Shown one piece after another: positions 50,598-58,532 of a stretch of 64,000 nt of DNA. The stretch is taken from positions 2,232,001-2,296,000 of the forward strand of contig NZ_JACHVQ010000001.1 of assembly GCF_014190805.1 (NCBI RefSeq), in the 5' to 3' direction. The translations under genes were made by a program, and so were the position numbers. Every line of letters starts with the position of its first letter. Within the stretch, counting starts at the first letter, position 1. The DNA is from Flexivirga oryzae (lineage in GTDB: Bacteria; Actinomycetota; Actinomycetes; Actinomycetales; Dermatophilaceae). The notes beneath the pieces were generated by a model. The model saw nothing but the letters and a program-made list of their open reading frames with translations. It searched no databases and was not told the origin of the DNA.

Positions 50598-52229
50598 TCA
50601 TTTCCCCTTTCCGCGGGCAACGCGTCTGGCGGTGAGCTCGGCATGTTCGGCGCGGATGGCTATCAAAGACTTCTTGCTCATCCTCACACCTTTGGTGAGT
50701 AGCACCTCATCGATCACGGCTACCGCGTCAAGCAGACGCCCTGCTCGCAACATCGAAGTGACTGAGGGCTTGGCTCGCATCAGCTCGGCACGATACTTCT
50801 CAACGAGGACCGGGGAGGGGACTGGAAGCACGTCGGCCTCACGCGGCTCAATTTTGAGCATCCCACCGCCGTATGCCCGGCCGACCGTCTCGGCCCCGAG
50901 CAAGGTGACGCTGTTGAGCGAGGCGATCGGCAGAAGACTAGCGCCGATCCCTTTCAACCCGTCCTGAAGGTAGACGCCGTGCACCGAGTTCAGGTGGTGA
51001 ACACGGGCCCTGTTGCTAGAGATTCGGGGTGTATCCGCATTCATATACGTTAGGAACAGGTCAGCCGGTCGGAGGTACGGCACTCTCCACCACGGCGAAC
51101 GCACCCGACATTTATACGCTTCGTGGACGTCCAGGGCTTCTCCACTGAGGATGTAGGACAGTGCCGCCTTGCTCGGCTGACCGTCGGGGCGGAACAGGTG
51201 CGTCGAGTATCCATCAGCACCGAGCCGATCAAGAGCAGCTGACGTCAACGAAAGACCGCGCAAGTGCCGCGAACCCGGCGGAGACAAACGCAGCAGGTCA
51301 GTTTCGGCAAGTCCGAGCGCGGCGACCTTGGATGGTGAGAGCGCGAAGAAGCGGTTGTTGCCCGTCACCATGCCCAACGTCGTGTCGCCCCACTGATCCA
51401 GTGTCGTGAAGCGCGAGCCCGGGAACACGGTGGCGTATGCGTCGAACCCATTACGCGACATCAGCCCCGCTGACCATCGGCCACCGCCGGAGGGAGGCGT
51501 CCATCGACGAGCCTCGGCGAGTTCGGTCAACCCTGCGGCATCACGCACTTGGTGCACGTTCATGTGATCGGTGCCCGTGCGGCCGGTCGGGTCGTAACCG
51601 TCGGTGAGGAGGAGAATCGCTTCTACATCCACACCTGGGAAGACACGTTCTTCGAAGAGCACGAGTGTGACGTCTGCGAAGTGTTCCAGCAGAAACCGCC
51701 GCACCGGAGCCGCGTAGTTCACGGCCAACAGCTCAGCAGGAAGCACCAGACCGAGCCGCCCGCCCTGCTTGAGATGCAGCGCTGAGTGGATCGTGAACGC
51801 GGCCCACGAGGACGCGAGCTTCGTTAGGTTGACACCCGCACGCAGCGCAGCCGCGCGTGACTTCGCGCGGGCTTCTCCGGTCCATCCTTGGTAGCGAACG
51901 TACGGCGGATTTCCCACAACCGCGTCGTATGTCCCGAATTCCTCATGCAGAAAGAAATCGCCCGCACGGATGGTGGCGTTGATGCCGCTGTCACGCAGCG
52001 ATCTCTCTGATTCGGTCGCTGAATCGCGATGCAGTTCGACTCCGACCAAGTGGCCGGCGTGTTCCCCAGCCCCGGCAGCGTGCAGGAACACCGCTTCGCC
52101 GCACGAGGGCTCCAGCACGTCGTCGGTCACGCCGCGAATCGCCCAGCTCGTGATGAAGCGAGCGATCGACTCCGGAGTGAAGAACGCTCCTCTGGCCTTC
52201 CTCAAATCCAGAGAGTCACCGGGGAGCAT
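50598..52229 (-). CDS. N6-adenine DNA methyltransferase of a type II R-M system
   Basis: A 543-residue protein. The start at ATG 52229 has a GGAAGGA site; GTG 52247 is an alternative. A gamma/TaqI-Eco57I-type arrangement: ARGAFFTPESIARFI, motif I VLEPSCGEAVFL, motif IV NPPYVRYQG, and a large C-terminal target-recognition region (TTLGMVTGNNRFFALSP; LTYMNADTPRISSNRARVHH). It should protect the host DNA against the adjacent endonuclease, whose gene follows after 1 bp. No specificity subunit is nearby, consistent with type II. Confidence 0.9.
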   Translation of the reverse strand: MLPGDSLDLRKARGAFFTPESIARFITSWAIRGVTDDVLEPSCGEAVFLHAAGAGEHAGHLVGVELHRDSATESERSLRDSGINATIRAGDFFLHEEFGTYDAVVGNPPYVRYQGWTGEARAKSRAAALRAGVNLTKLASSWAAFTIHSALHLKQGGRLGLVLPAELLAVNYAAPVRRFLLEHFADVTLVLFEERVFPGVDVEAILLLTDGYDPTGRTGTDHMNVHQVRDAAGLTELAEARRWTPPSGGGRWSAGLMSRNGFDAYATVFPGSRFTTLDQWGDTTLGMVTGNNRFFALSPSKVAALGLAETDLLRLSPPGSRHLRGLSLTSAALDRLGADGYSTHLFRPDGQPSKAALSYILSGEALDVHEAYKCRVRSPWWRVPYLRPADLFLTYMNADTPRISSNRARVHHLNSVHGVYLQDGLKGIGASLLPIASLNSVTLLGAETVGRAYGGGMLKIEPREADVLPVPSPVLVEKYRAELMRAKPSVTSMLRAGRLLDAVAVIDEVLLTKGVRMSKKSLIAIRAEHAELTARRVARGKGK

Positions 52230-52368
52230 GGACCCATCCTTCCTCACGTTCGCCCGCGACCAACGCTGGACTCGCGATTTCCGTTCTCATAGGAGTCATC
52301 TCATCCCCGAGCACCGACACCCCAAGCGGGAGCCTCGCGCAACTCGCGACGCTCTGGAGCGCCGCGAA

Positions 52369-52922
52369 TTAGGAACGTTCCCGTTGCTCACATCGTCGAT
52401 GCGCGTCAGCTCCAGCCGCCGCCATGGTGATGCCGGTGATGAACGACGTGTCCGGCGAGACGAGGAACGCGACGACGACGGCGATTTCGTGTGGTTGGCC
52501 CAACCGGCCAAAGGCACTCATGGAATGCATGAGCGACTCGAACGGGACGTCGACCAACGCTGGGTGGATGTAATTCGGGGCGTACGCGGCCACCCGGATA
52601 GCGGTGGCGCTGGGCGCGATGGCGTTGATGGTGATGTTCCCCTCGGCAAGTTCGGGCGCGAGATTGCGGACCATCGCTGGAATCGCCGCCTTACTCTCGG
52701 CATACATGGCGTGGTGATGCACCGCCAGCCTCGGAGCTGAGCACGATCCGGCTGCCGTCGGTCATCGCGGCCACCGGCGGGCCTGGGTGATGAAGAGTTG
52801 ACCGGCGACGTTGGCCCGGCAGAGCAGATCGAAGTCGGCCTGGGTGACGGTTCCAGGGCGCCGAAGTGCTCTACACCGGCGTTGCTGACCAACAGGTCCA
52901 ACCCGCGCCCCGCCTCCCGCAT
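52369..52922 (-). pseudogene. Frameshifted SDR dehydrogenase relic
   Basis: Pieces of one short-chain dehydrogenase occur in three frames, in order: DLLVSNAGVEHFGALE (about 52922-52850), VTQADFDLLCRANVAGQLF, AAMTDGSRIVLSSE, and AESKAAIPAMVRNLAPELAE to the C-terminus (52722-52369, including the catalytic YxxxK). At least three frameshifts separate them and the NAD-binding N-terminus is missing. Not functional. Confidence 0.75.
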
Positions 52923-53569
52923 GCTGGCGCGCCGCAACTTAATCCCCGCCTGCACGACAGGCCGCCGCGAGGCGCTTAAATGCCATCCCACTCGGCTCAC
53001 TGTCCCGGAGATGTCACGGCCGTGAAATCTCCGACTAGAGCCAACCACTGTCACCAGATCGGGCAAGCCTGCCACCTTCGGCTCATCACCACGATGATCA
53101 AGTGCGTCACACCGCCACTAGCCGGTTCCGGATGCTGGGCCGGGAAGGCCTTGAGGCGGAAGCCCTCGCGAGCCCAGCCCTGTCACGGTAGGCCGCGGCA
53201 GTTTCGTCGCCGCATCGGCATCCCAGCAGCGCGACCGGCTCGTAGCGCGTCGTGGGTCCGGCTGCCATCTGCACGGTGTTCCACCATTCCTTCGTACCCG
53301 GCCCAGCCAGACCGAGAACCGGGGTCCGCAGGGTGCACATCGTGGACGCGCACGCGCCGCCGCGGGACTTCGACCTTGAGCCAGTAGCGAAGGCACCCGT
53401 TGGAGATGGCTTGGTCGTTGGCGGTACCCACAGCGGGCAAGATCAGCGCATCAGTCTCTGCTGCGGACTCGGACGTGTTCCCGCCGAGGAACGGCTCACG
53501 ACCCAGCCGACGTCGTTTAAGATCCGTGTCCCAAGTAGCGCAGAAGTAGTGCACCCCCGAAATTGAAAA
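52923..53569. other. Decayed segment between the R-M system and the tRNA-Val element
   Basis: No intact gene is supported. A minus-strand frame 53554-53183 (123 codons) has some protein-like stretches (DALILPAVGTANDQAISNG) but no start signal or recognised domain, so it may be a fragment. This is where the conjugative element, or old chromosome left by earlier insertions, meets the next element. Confidence 0.4.
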
Positions 53570-53602
53570 GCCCCTAACCTTGCGTTTCCGCAGGTCAGGG
53601 GC
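53570..53602 (-). terminator. tRNA-Val-type terminator copy, left side
   Basis: An 11-bp stem (one mismatch) around an 11-nt loop, followed on the minus strand by CTTTTC. Nearly identical to the hairpin at 61848-61884. It lies just outside the left att copy, so it is probably the original terminator of the tRNA-Val gene displaced by integration. Confidence 0.65.
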
Positions 53603-53612
53603 CGTTTCGAGC

Positions 53613-53640
53613 TGGTGGACGATACTGGGATCGAACCAGT
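53613..53640. repeat. Left attachment-site copy (28-bp core)
   Basis: Identical to 61892-61919, i.e. the CCA end, acceptor stem and T-arm part of tRNA-Val. Sequence diverges immediately after (ATCAGCG versus GACCTCT), which marks the crossover limit. Confidence 0.9.
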
Positions 53641-53767
53641 ATCAGCGAGATTCTCTCGCGACTGTCCTGATCAGCACTTTCATGCCGATGACCAGCGGTG
53701 ATGCGAAACAGTAGCAGGGAAACGAGCGGAAATCGACTCCCCTTGATGGAAAGGAATACACTCTCGA

Positions 53768-53787
53768 TTGTCCACATGTGGTCCACG
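53768..53787. repeat. Putative integrase arm-type site, left
   Basis: TTGTCCACATGTGGTCCACG, 128 bp inside the left att core and 11 bp before the integrase start. A same-orientation copy with one mismatch is at 61816-61835 near the right att core. It contains the palindrome CCACATGTGG. Confidence 0.6.
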
Positions 53788-53798
53788 AACGGGGAATC

Positions 53799-54914
53799 AT
53801 GGCCAGGCAGAAGCGGCAGTTCGGCGCGATCGAAGTGCTGCCGAGTGGCCGCTACCGGGCGAAGTACCGCGGTCCCGACCGGATGCGGTATGCCGCTCTG
53901 CACACCTTCGACACGAAGCTCGACGCTGAAGCGTGGCTGGCGGACGAACGCCGAGCGATCAGTGCTGACACCTGGGTGCCGCCGTCGCAGCGCGCCGCCC
54001 GCAGGCGTGAAGTTGAGACGTTCGGCACATACGCCGAGAAGTGGATGCGCCGGCGAGACCTCAAGCCACGCACCGCGCAACATTACCGATCGTTGCTCGA
54101 CCGACAGATCCTTCCGACGTTCGCTGATGTGTCGTTGAAGGCGATCACGTCCGAGCGAGTCCGCGACTGGCACGCGGATCTCGACCGTGACCGTCCGACA
54201 CTGCGCGCACACGCGTATTCGCTGCTGAGGACGATCCTGGGAACGGCGGTCACCGACGAGAAGATCCCCGCCAACCCCTGCCACATTCGCGGCGCCGGCG
54301 CTGCGAAACGTGCTCGGAGAATCAAGCCGGCAAGTCTTGCCGAACTCGAGACCATCGCGGCGCACCTGCCAGAGCGTTACCGCCCGATGCTGATGCTGTC
54401 GGCCTGGTGCGCGTTGCGCTTCGGTGAAGTCACCGAGCTACGGCGCAAGGACGTCGACCTCAAGAACGGCGTCATACATGTTCGACGCGGTGTCGTGCGT
54501 GCCGATGGTCAGGTCATCGTCGGCACACCCAAGAGTGACGCCGGGACCCGCGACGTGGCAATCCCTCCTCACCTGATCCCGCTACTGAAGGCGCATCGCG
54601 ACAGCATGCCGATGCGCGGCCAAGACGCGCTGCTCTTCCCCGCGGCAGACGGCACGTCACACATGGCACCGAGCACGCTCTACGCGGTCTTCTACCCGGC
54701 GCGCGCGGCAGCCGGTCGGCCGGACCTTCGCTGGCACGACCTACGCCATACCGGCGCAGTTCTCGCCGCACAAACGGGTGCCACCCTCGCAGAGCTGATG
54801 GGCAGACTCGGCCACTCCTCCCCCGCGGCAGCGATGCGCTACCAGCACGCAGCCGGTGAACGAGACGCGGCGATCGCAGCCGCGCTCAGTCGAATCGCCG
54901 AGGGGCCACGATGA
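53799..54914 (+). CDS. Tyrosine integrase of the tRNA-Val element
   Basis: A 371-residue phage-type tyrosine recombinase from ATG 53799 (a longer frame from 53778 runs into the arm-type repeat). N-terminal AP2-like arm-binding domain (SGRYRAKYRGPDRMRYAALH), SAM-like core-binding domain (TFGTYAEKWMRRRDLKPRTA), then the catalytic domain with Arg in LSAWCALRFGEVTEL, HDLRHTGA, the later His in LGHSSPAAAMRYQH, and the Tyr nucleophile in MRYQH. It lies 158 bp from the left att copy, the expected place for the cognate integrase. Confidence 0.93.
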   Translation: MARQKRQFGAIEVLPSGRYRAKYRGPDRMRYAALHTFDTKLDAEAWLADERRAISADTWVPPSQRAARRREVETFGTYAEKWMRRRDLKPRTAQHYRSLLDRQILPTFADVSLKAITSERVRDWHADLDRDRPTLRAHAYSLLRTILGTAVTDEKIPANPCHIRGAGAAKRARRIKPASLAELETIAAHLPERYRPMLMLSAWCALRFGEVTELRRKDVDLKNGVIHVRRGVVRADGQVIVGTPKSDAGTRDVAIPPHLIPLLKAHRDSMPMRGQDALLFPAADGTSHMAPSTLYAVFYPARAAAGRPDLRWHDLRHTGAVLAAQTGATLAELMGRLGHSSPAAAMRYQHAAGERDAAIAAALSRIAEGPR

Positions 54915-55255
54915 AACGCTTCGGCCGGTTTCGTTGCGGTCGAGATGACCGGGTGCTGCTCGACCTCATACCCCGCAGCATTCCGAGGGACGCCGAACGT
55001 CGCGCGTATGACGCGAGCAGCCACGACCCGATGCACCACCTCGAGTTTGCAGACAAGAACGCGCCCCGTTTGCCGGGCTCGATCGAGTATCGCGACGACG
55101 GAAACGTGTTGCGTGGCTGGCGAATCCTGGTGTGCAAGTGCGGTATTCGGTACGCGATCGACAGTCGCGACATATGGCCGCGTGCGCTCGCGGCAGCTCG
55201 GCGAGGCGAGGACGTCACCCTGACCGAAGCGGACCGAGACCGCAGCGTGTCGTGA
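54911..55255 (+). CDS. Hypothetical protein coupled to the integrase
   Basis: A 114-residue protein starting in an ATGA overlap with the integrase stop. It is basic at the N-terminus (MKRFGRFRCGRDDR), with IEYRDDGNVLRGWRILVCKCG in the middle, suggesting a small beta domain with a possible zinc knuckle (CKC plus one upstream Cys). No recognised family. Co-translation with the integrase suggests a recombination accessory or regulator. Confidence 0.7.
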   Translation: MKRFGRFRCGRDDRVLLDLIPRSIPRDAERRAYDASSHDPMHHLEFADKNAPRLPGSIEYRDDGNVLRGWRILVCKCGIRYAIDSRDIWPRALAAARRGEDVTLTEADRDRSVS

Positions 55256-55401
55256 ATTCCTTTCCGGCGATTGCCGGATTATGCTGCCGACTGACCGAGA
55301 ATACCGCTGCCTCGCTCCATTGAGTCCGAGGTCCCGGCAGCACCGGACGGCATCTGCTGCGTGAAACGTCCCGCTCGCCCCACGGGGGCACGGGAGTTGC
55401 T

Positions 55402-55626
55402 ATGCCCAAGAACCTCACACGGTCCACGGCCCGGCGTCGATTGACCGCTCAGGAAGCAGCCGAGGAGCTCGGCGTCACAGTCCGCACGGTGCGGAACATG
55501 ATCGCCCGCGGCGAGCTTCGCGCTTATCGGCTCGGTGGCACCACCAAGGGCCACGGAATCCGCATCGAACCGGCCGACCTCGATGCCGCATTGCATCCGA
55601 TCCCGACGACGGGCGGTGCCGCCTGA
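55402..55626 (+). CDS. Excisionase-like HTH protein of the element
   Basis: A 74-residue MerR/HTH_17-type DNA-binding protein: RLTAQEAAEELGVTVRTVRN, MIARGELRAYRLGG, HGIRIEPADLDAAL. Typical recombination directionality factor or element regulator. A GGGAG site precedes ATG 55402. A short hairpin (TCCGGC-GATT-GCCGGA, 55263-55278) separates it from the integrase pair. Its stop overlaps the next start (TGATG). Confidence 0.85.
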   Translation: MPKNLTRSTARRRLTAQEAAEELGVTVRTVRNMIARGELRAYRLGGTTKGHGIRIEPADLDAALHPIPTTGGAA

Positions 55627-56096
55627 TGCAATCGGAAATGGCGAACGCCACCGCGGGCAACGGTGGCGCTCAGGACACATTGGCAGCAGACCTCGAGTCC
55701 GCTGCACACCTTACCGCGATCGATGACGGACCGGCAGAGCTCGACATCGTCGACGACCCGGAGCCCGCGGGTACGGCCGACAGTGACGAGCACCTGGCGC
55801 TCGACGTCGACAACGTCGACGACGGCCAGGAGGTCGACGACGGCCAGGAGCTCGCGCGGATAGCCGAACATGGCGTGCGTGAAGCGCTCGCGGCCGGTCA
55901 CGAGTACGGCGTGCGGGTGTTCGTCGAGAACGGCCGCAGCGGGCGCGGCGAGACGCAGCAGGTCTTCATGAACCTCACGGCTGCCTCGAGGAAGGTCGAC
56001 CGGATGCGCCGCGCTGGCAAGGCTGCCCGCCTCGAGCTGGTGCAGTTGGTGCCGGTCGTGCCTGCCGGGTTCGTGCGGCAGGAGGATCACTCGTGA
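55626..56096 (+). CDS. Hypothetical acidic protein of the element
   Basis: A 156-residue protein. The first 75 residues are very acidic (LDIVDDPEPAGTADSDEHLA; VDNVDDGQEVDDGQE, a short duplicated unit). The second half is a compact alpha/beta stretch (HGVREALAAGHEYGVRVFVE; ETQQVFMNLTAASRKVDRMR; LELVQLVPVVPAGFV). No recognised family. Starts and ends overlap neighbours, so it is part of the same transcription unit. Confidence 0.7.
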   Translation: MQSEMANATAGNGGAQDTLAADLESAAHLTAIDDGPAELDIVDDPEPAGTADSDEHLALDVDNVDDGQEVDDGQELARIAEHGVREALAAGHEYGVRVFVENGRSGRGETQQVFMNLTAASRKVDRMRRAGKAARLELVQLVPVVPAGFVRQEDHS

Positions 56097-56383
56097 AGTG
56101 GTACACGGTCGCCGAGGATGCAATCGAGGCGCTCACGGTATCGCGGAAGGAGGCGATTGCAGCGATCGAGGCTCTACCCGATGCTGATGAGCGCACAGCC
56201 AACGAAGTACTCGGTTTCATACTGCGGCTGACGTTCTACGCGGGTGTGTCCGAACATGCCCGCGGCATAGGCGCCGGCACATCGAAGATGGTCGGCGGGA
56301 ACCGGACGGAAACGCTCATGGAGCAGGCCATCGCGGCGGGCCTGCTGGTCGAGGCCGAAGGGGCGGCGGAGGCAACCACGTGA
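56093..56383 (+). CDS. Small helical protein of the element
   Basis: A 96-residue protein from GTG 56093, overlapping both neighbours by 4 bp. It resembles the first 90 residues of the next protein: NEVLGFILRLTFYAG versus NEVFGFVSRLAVYSA, and MVGGNRTETLMEQAIAAGLL versus MLGGRRTRTLLRQAVAVGLM. The two therefore appear to be duplicates of one winged-helix-like domain. Likely a DNA-binding or replication partner. Confidence 0.75.
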   Translation: MKWYTVAEDAIEALTVSRKEAIAAIEALPDADERTANEVLGFILRLTFYAGVSEHARGIGAGTSKMVGGNRTETLMEQAIAAGLLVEAEGAAEATT

Positions 56384-57621
56384 GCTGGCTCAAGACCAGT
56401 GACACAGCTGCGACTCATCCGCGCGTGCTGGCACTGCGCAACGCGCCAGGTGCGAAGGAGCACACGGTCAACGAGGTGTTCGGGTTCGTCAGCCGCCTGG
56501 CGGTGTATTCGGCCGGGCAGCTGACGGATTACCGGATCGACATCGGCGCAGCGGAGATGCTCGGTGGTCGGCGCACACGTACCCTGCTGCGGCAAGCGGT
56601 CGCGGTCGGTCTGATGGTCGAGCAGGGCGACGGCTCGGATCGTTACTGGATGGTGGTCGAGGACAGCGACGGCCTGTTTCACATCCGGCGCCAGGACGAG
56701 ATCGAGTTCGAGCGGCAGCGCAAGAGAGACGCGTCGAACACCGCGTTGATCGTTCCGGTGCGTCTGCGCGACGGTGACGCCTGTCGGTACTGCGGGAACA
56801 CCGTGAACTGGTTCGATCGTAAGAGTGGCCGCAGCGGCACGTATGACCACCGCGAGCCGGGCCAGGCCGCGCGGCTGGAGAGCTACGTGGTGGCGTGCAA
56901 GACGTGCAACAGCAAGCGTGGCGACAAGCCCGATGCCGACGAGCGGATCCCGTTGCTCCCGGCGCCAGCGCATCCTCACTACTCACCGAGCACGATCAAG
57001 TGGTTGAAGGGCCATGGCGTCGACGTCGAAGCGAACACCGGTGACAGCGAAAGTGCGCCCTACTCGTCAGTACGCAACGCGACATGTCGCGAATCTCGTG
57101 AGAGCGTTTCGAGCGTTGCAGAACGCACTTCTGCGGCCGCAGGAACGGACGAAGCGTCCACAAAACCGCAGAATGACGCGGACCGATCTGACAGATATCT
57201 GACAGATATCGGACAGATCCGGATGGATTCTGATAGGTCGGAAGGGGTACGGCCCGGGTCGGGACGGGTCGGGCCGGGTCGGGCCGGGTCGGGTCGGGCC
57301 GGGTCGGGTGCCGGCCCGTCGGCAGGCGGGCGGGGTGGTGATCCCACGGCTACCCATCCCACCGGTGCATCTCCGGACACCCCGAGATCTCCTGACGCAG
57401 CCCTTGGTGAAGATCTGGGTGAGCAGCTGACGCGGGACTCTGCAGGAGGTCGGCAGCGCGCACCGACAGCGCAGGCAGCCGGCAGCTCAGCGGTCGACAC
57501 TACGCAGCCGGCGCCCGAGCCCAACGACGGCGACGGATCGACGCGCTCACCCACGAAGGCGATGTCAGACGACGGCGGAGCATCGGTGCCGCACGCTGCA
57601 GCGCACACACAACAGCCGTGA
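56380..57621 (+). CDS. HNH-domain protein with winged-helix-like N-terminus (candidate replication protein)
   Basis: A 413-residue protein. Residues 1-90 form a helical domain shared with the preceding small protein. Residues about 125-185 hold an HNH zinc nuclease-like domain: CRYCGNTVNW, GTYDHREPG (His in the DH pair), VVACKTCNSKRGD. From about 230 onward the protein is low-complexity, Gly/Ser/Arg/Pro-rich. DNA encoding residues about 269-312 contains 11-bp tandem repeats and a G-rich repeat array, so the gene may also contain an origin. The replication role is inferred from organisation only. Confidence 0.7.
   Translation: MSWLKTSDTAATHPRVLALRNAPGAKEHTVNEVFGFVSRLAVYSAGQLTDYRIDIGAAEMLGGRRTRTLLRQAVAVGLMVEQGDGSDRYWMVVEDSDGLFHIRRQDEIEFERQRKRDASNTALIVPVRLRDGDACRYCGNTVNWFDRKSGRSGTYDHREPGQAARLESYVVACKTCNSKRGDKPDADERIPLLPAPAHPHYSPSTIKWLKGHGVDVEANTGDSESAPYSSVRNATCRESRESVSSVAERTSAAAGTDEASTKPQNDADRSDRYLTDIGQIRMDSDRSEGVRPGSGRVGPGRAGSGRAGSGAGPSAGGRGGDPTATHPTGASPDTPRSPDAALGEDLGEQLTRDSAGGRQRAPTAQAAGSSAVDTTQPAPEPNDGDGSTRSPTKAMSDDGGASVPHAAAHTQQP
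57188..57218. repeat. Tandem 11-bp repeats (iteron-like) inside the HNH gene
   Basis: CTGACAGATAT occurs twice head to tail (57188-57198, 57199-57209), followed by the degenerate CGGACAGAT (57210-57218). Eleven base pairs is out of step with codons and close to one helical turn, so selection on DNA and not on protein is suggested. Confidence 0.6.
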
Positions 57622-58021
57622 CAACAGTCAGCACCACGACGGCGACGCGCGCACCGGCGAGCGATGCGACGACGAACAGGAAGGACACGGTAGCGATGGA
57701 CGGTCACGAGGTCCGAGGTCGAAGCAGAGTCGCGAGTCGCGGCGTAAACGGAAGCGTCGACGAGCGGCGGAATCTCAGGTGTCGACGCGCTCGCGGGCGG
57801 GCACGCAGGAGGCGTCCTGAGATGGGTTGTCGTAGGTGCGTGCTACTGATTGACCGTCGTCTCCGCGGGCGGCACAACCGGGGTAAGGGCGTCGCAATCA
57901 CGAGATCCGCGCTCGCGGACACCGTCCCGAAACTCTCCGTGCACCGCGGGCCGTTTTCCCCTTTTTATCTCCCGAATATTGTTGGTGCTCAACAGGTCCC
58001 GTGCCTGGTCGAGGGGTCGCG
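57622..58021. other. Interval without a confident gene inside the element
   Basis: A 135-codon frame starts at GTG 57618 (overlapping the HNH stop) and reads to 58025, but it is Arg-rich, lacks conserved motifs and covers the next gene's start, so I do not call it. An AT-richer stretch at about 57951-57985 may hold a promoter for the small gene that follows. Confidence 0.4.
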
Positions 58022-58261
58022 ATGAGCATCATGTCGAGGGTGTGCCGCCAGCTGACGGCCGCTCAGGTGCTCGAGGCGAACGAGCTGTGCCGGCAATACG
58101 TGGGTAAGCCACTCGAGGCGTGCACTGTCGACGAGATCCGGCAGGTGCGTCGCGCTATCGCGGATGACCTGCTCCTGTTGCGGCTTGACCTGGAGCTCGC
58201 GATCGACGACCTGGCGCGGATTGTCGGCACGGAGCCTCCGGACGTCGGTCCTAAGGGATAG
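58022..58261 (+). CDS. Small hypothetical protein of the element
   Basis: The ATG at 58022 is chosen for its GAGGGG site (the frame is open to 58001). A 79-residue helical protein: MSRVCRQLTAAQVLEANELC, PLEACTVDEIRQVRRAIADD, LLLLRLDLELAIDDLARI. Two Cys flank the first helix. It could be a small capsid/packaging accessory or regulator; not recognised. It is 271 bp before the capsid gene. Confidence 0.65.
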   Translation: MSIMSRVCRQLTAAQVLEANELCRQYVGKPLEACTVDEIRQVRRAIADDLLLLRLDLELAIDDLARIVGTEPPDVGPKG

Positions 58262-58532
58262 ACTGCTCGGCATCCGATCACCGGATCGATGATCGGCCAA
58301 CGCAAGTGACGAGGAGCCTTCGCGGGCCAAGTCACGAGGACCGCGGCCGACAAGTCCGGCAGTGCGAGGCCAGCCACGGATGCGAACCGTGGTCCGTCGA
58401 GCCGTGAAGATGCCGCAACTTCGATCACGTTGCAGGCCAGCGCCGTTCGGCGTCCGTCTCCGTGCTCTGCGGTCACTCTCATCATCACTACGTGCCGTGC
58501 TCGTATGTCGAGGCGGCGGAATCGGAGTCATC

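Larger units (their letters stand above)
1..52247. mobile_element. Conjugative element with cargo (extends left of window; right limit uncertain)
   Basis: Relaxase/primase, complete-looking T4SS operon and coupling ATPase (1-16.1 kb) show self-transfer capacity. Downstream cargo includes redox genes, recombinase, Tad pilus, and defence-like genes, interspersed with gene relics. No integrase of its own is visible, so it cannot be decided whether this is an ICE or an integrated plasmid, nor whether all of 16-52 kb moves with it. The right limit is placed after the R-M genes because DNA beyond is decayed. Confidence 0.45.

Noticed and set aside
57618..58025. 135-codon ORF after the HNH gene
   Set aside because: The overlap with the HNH stop looks attractive, but the product is Arg-rich and continues over the start of the next, better supported gene.
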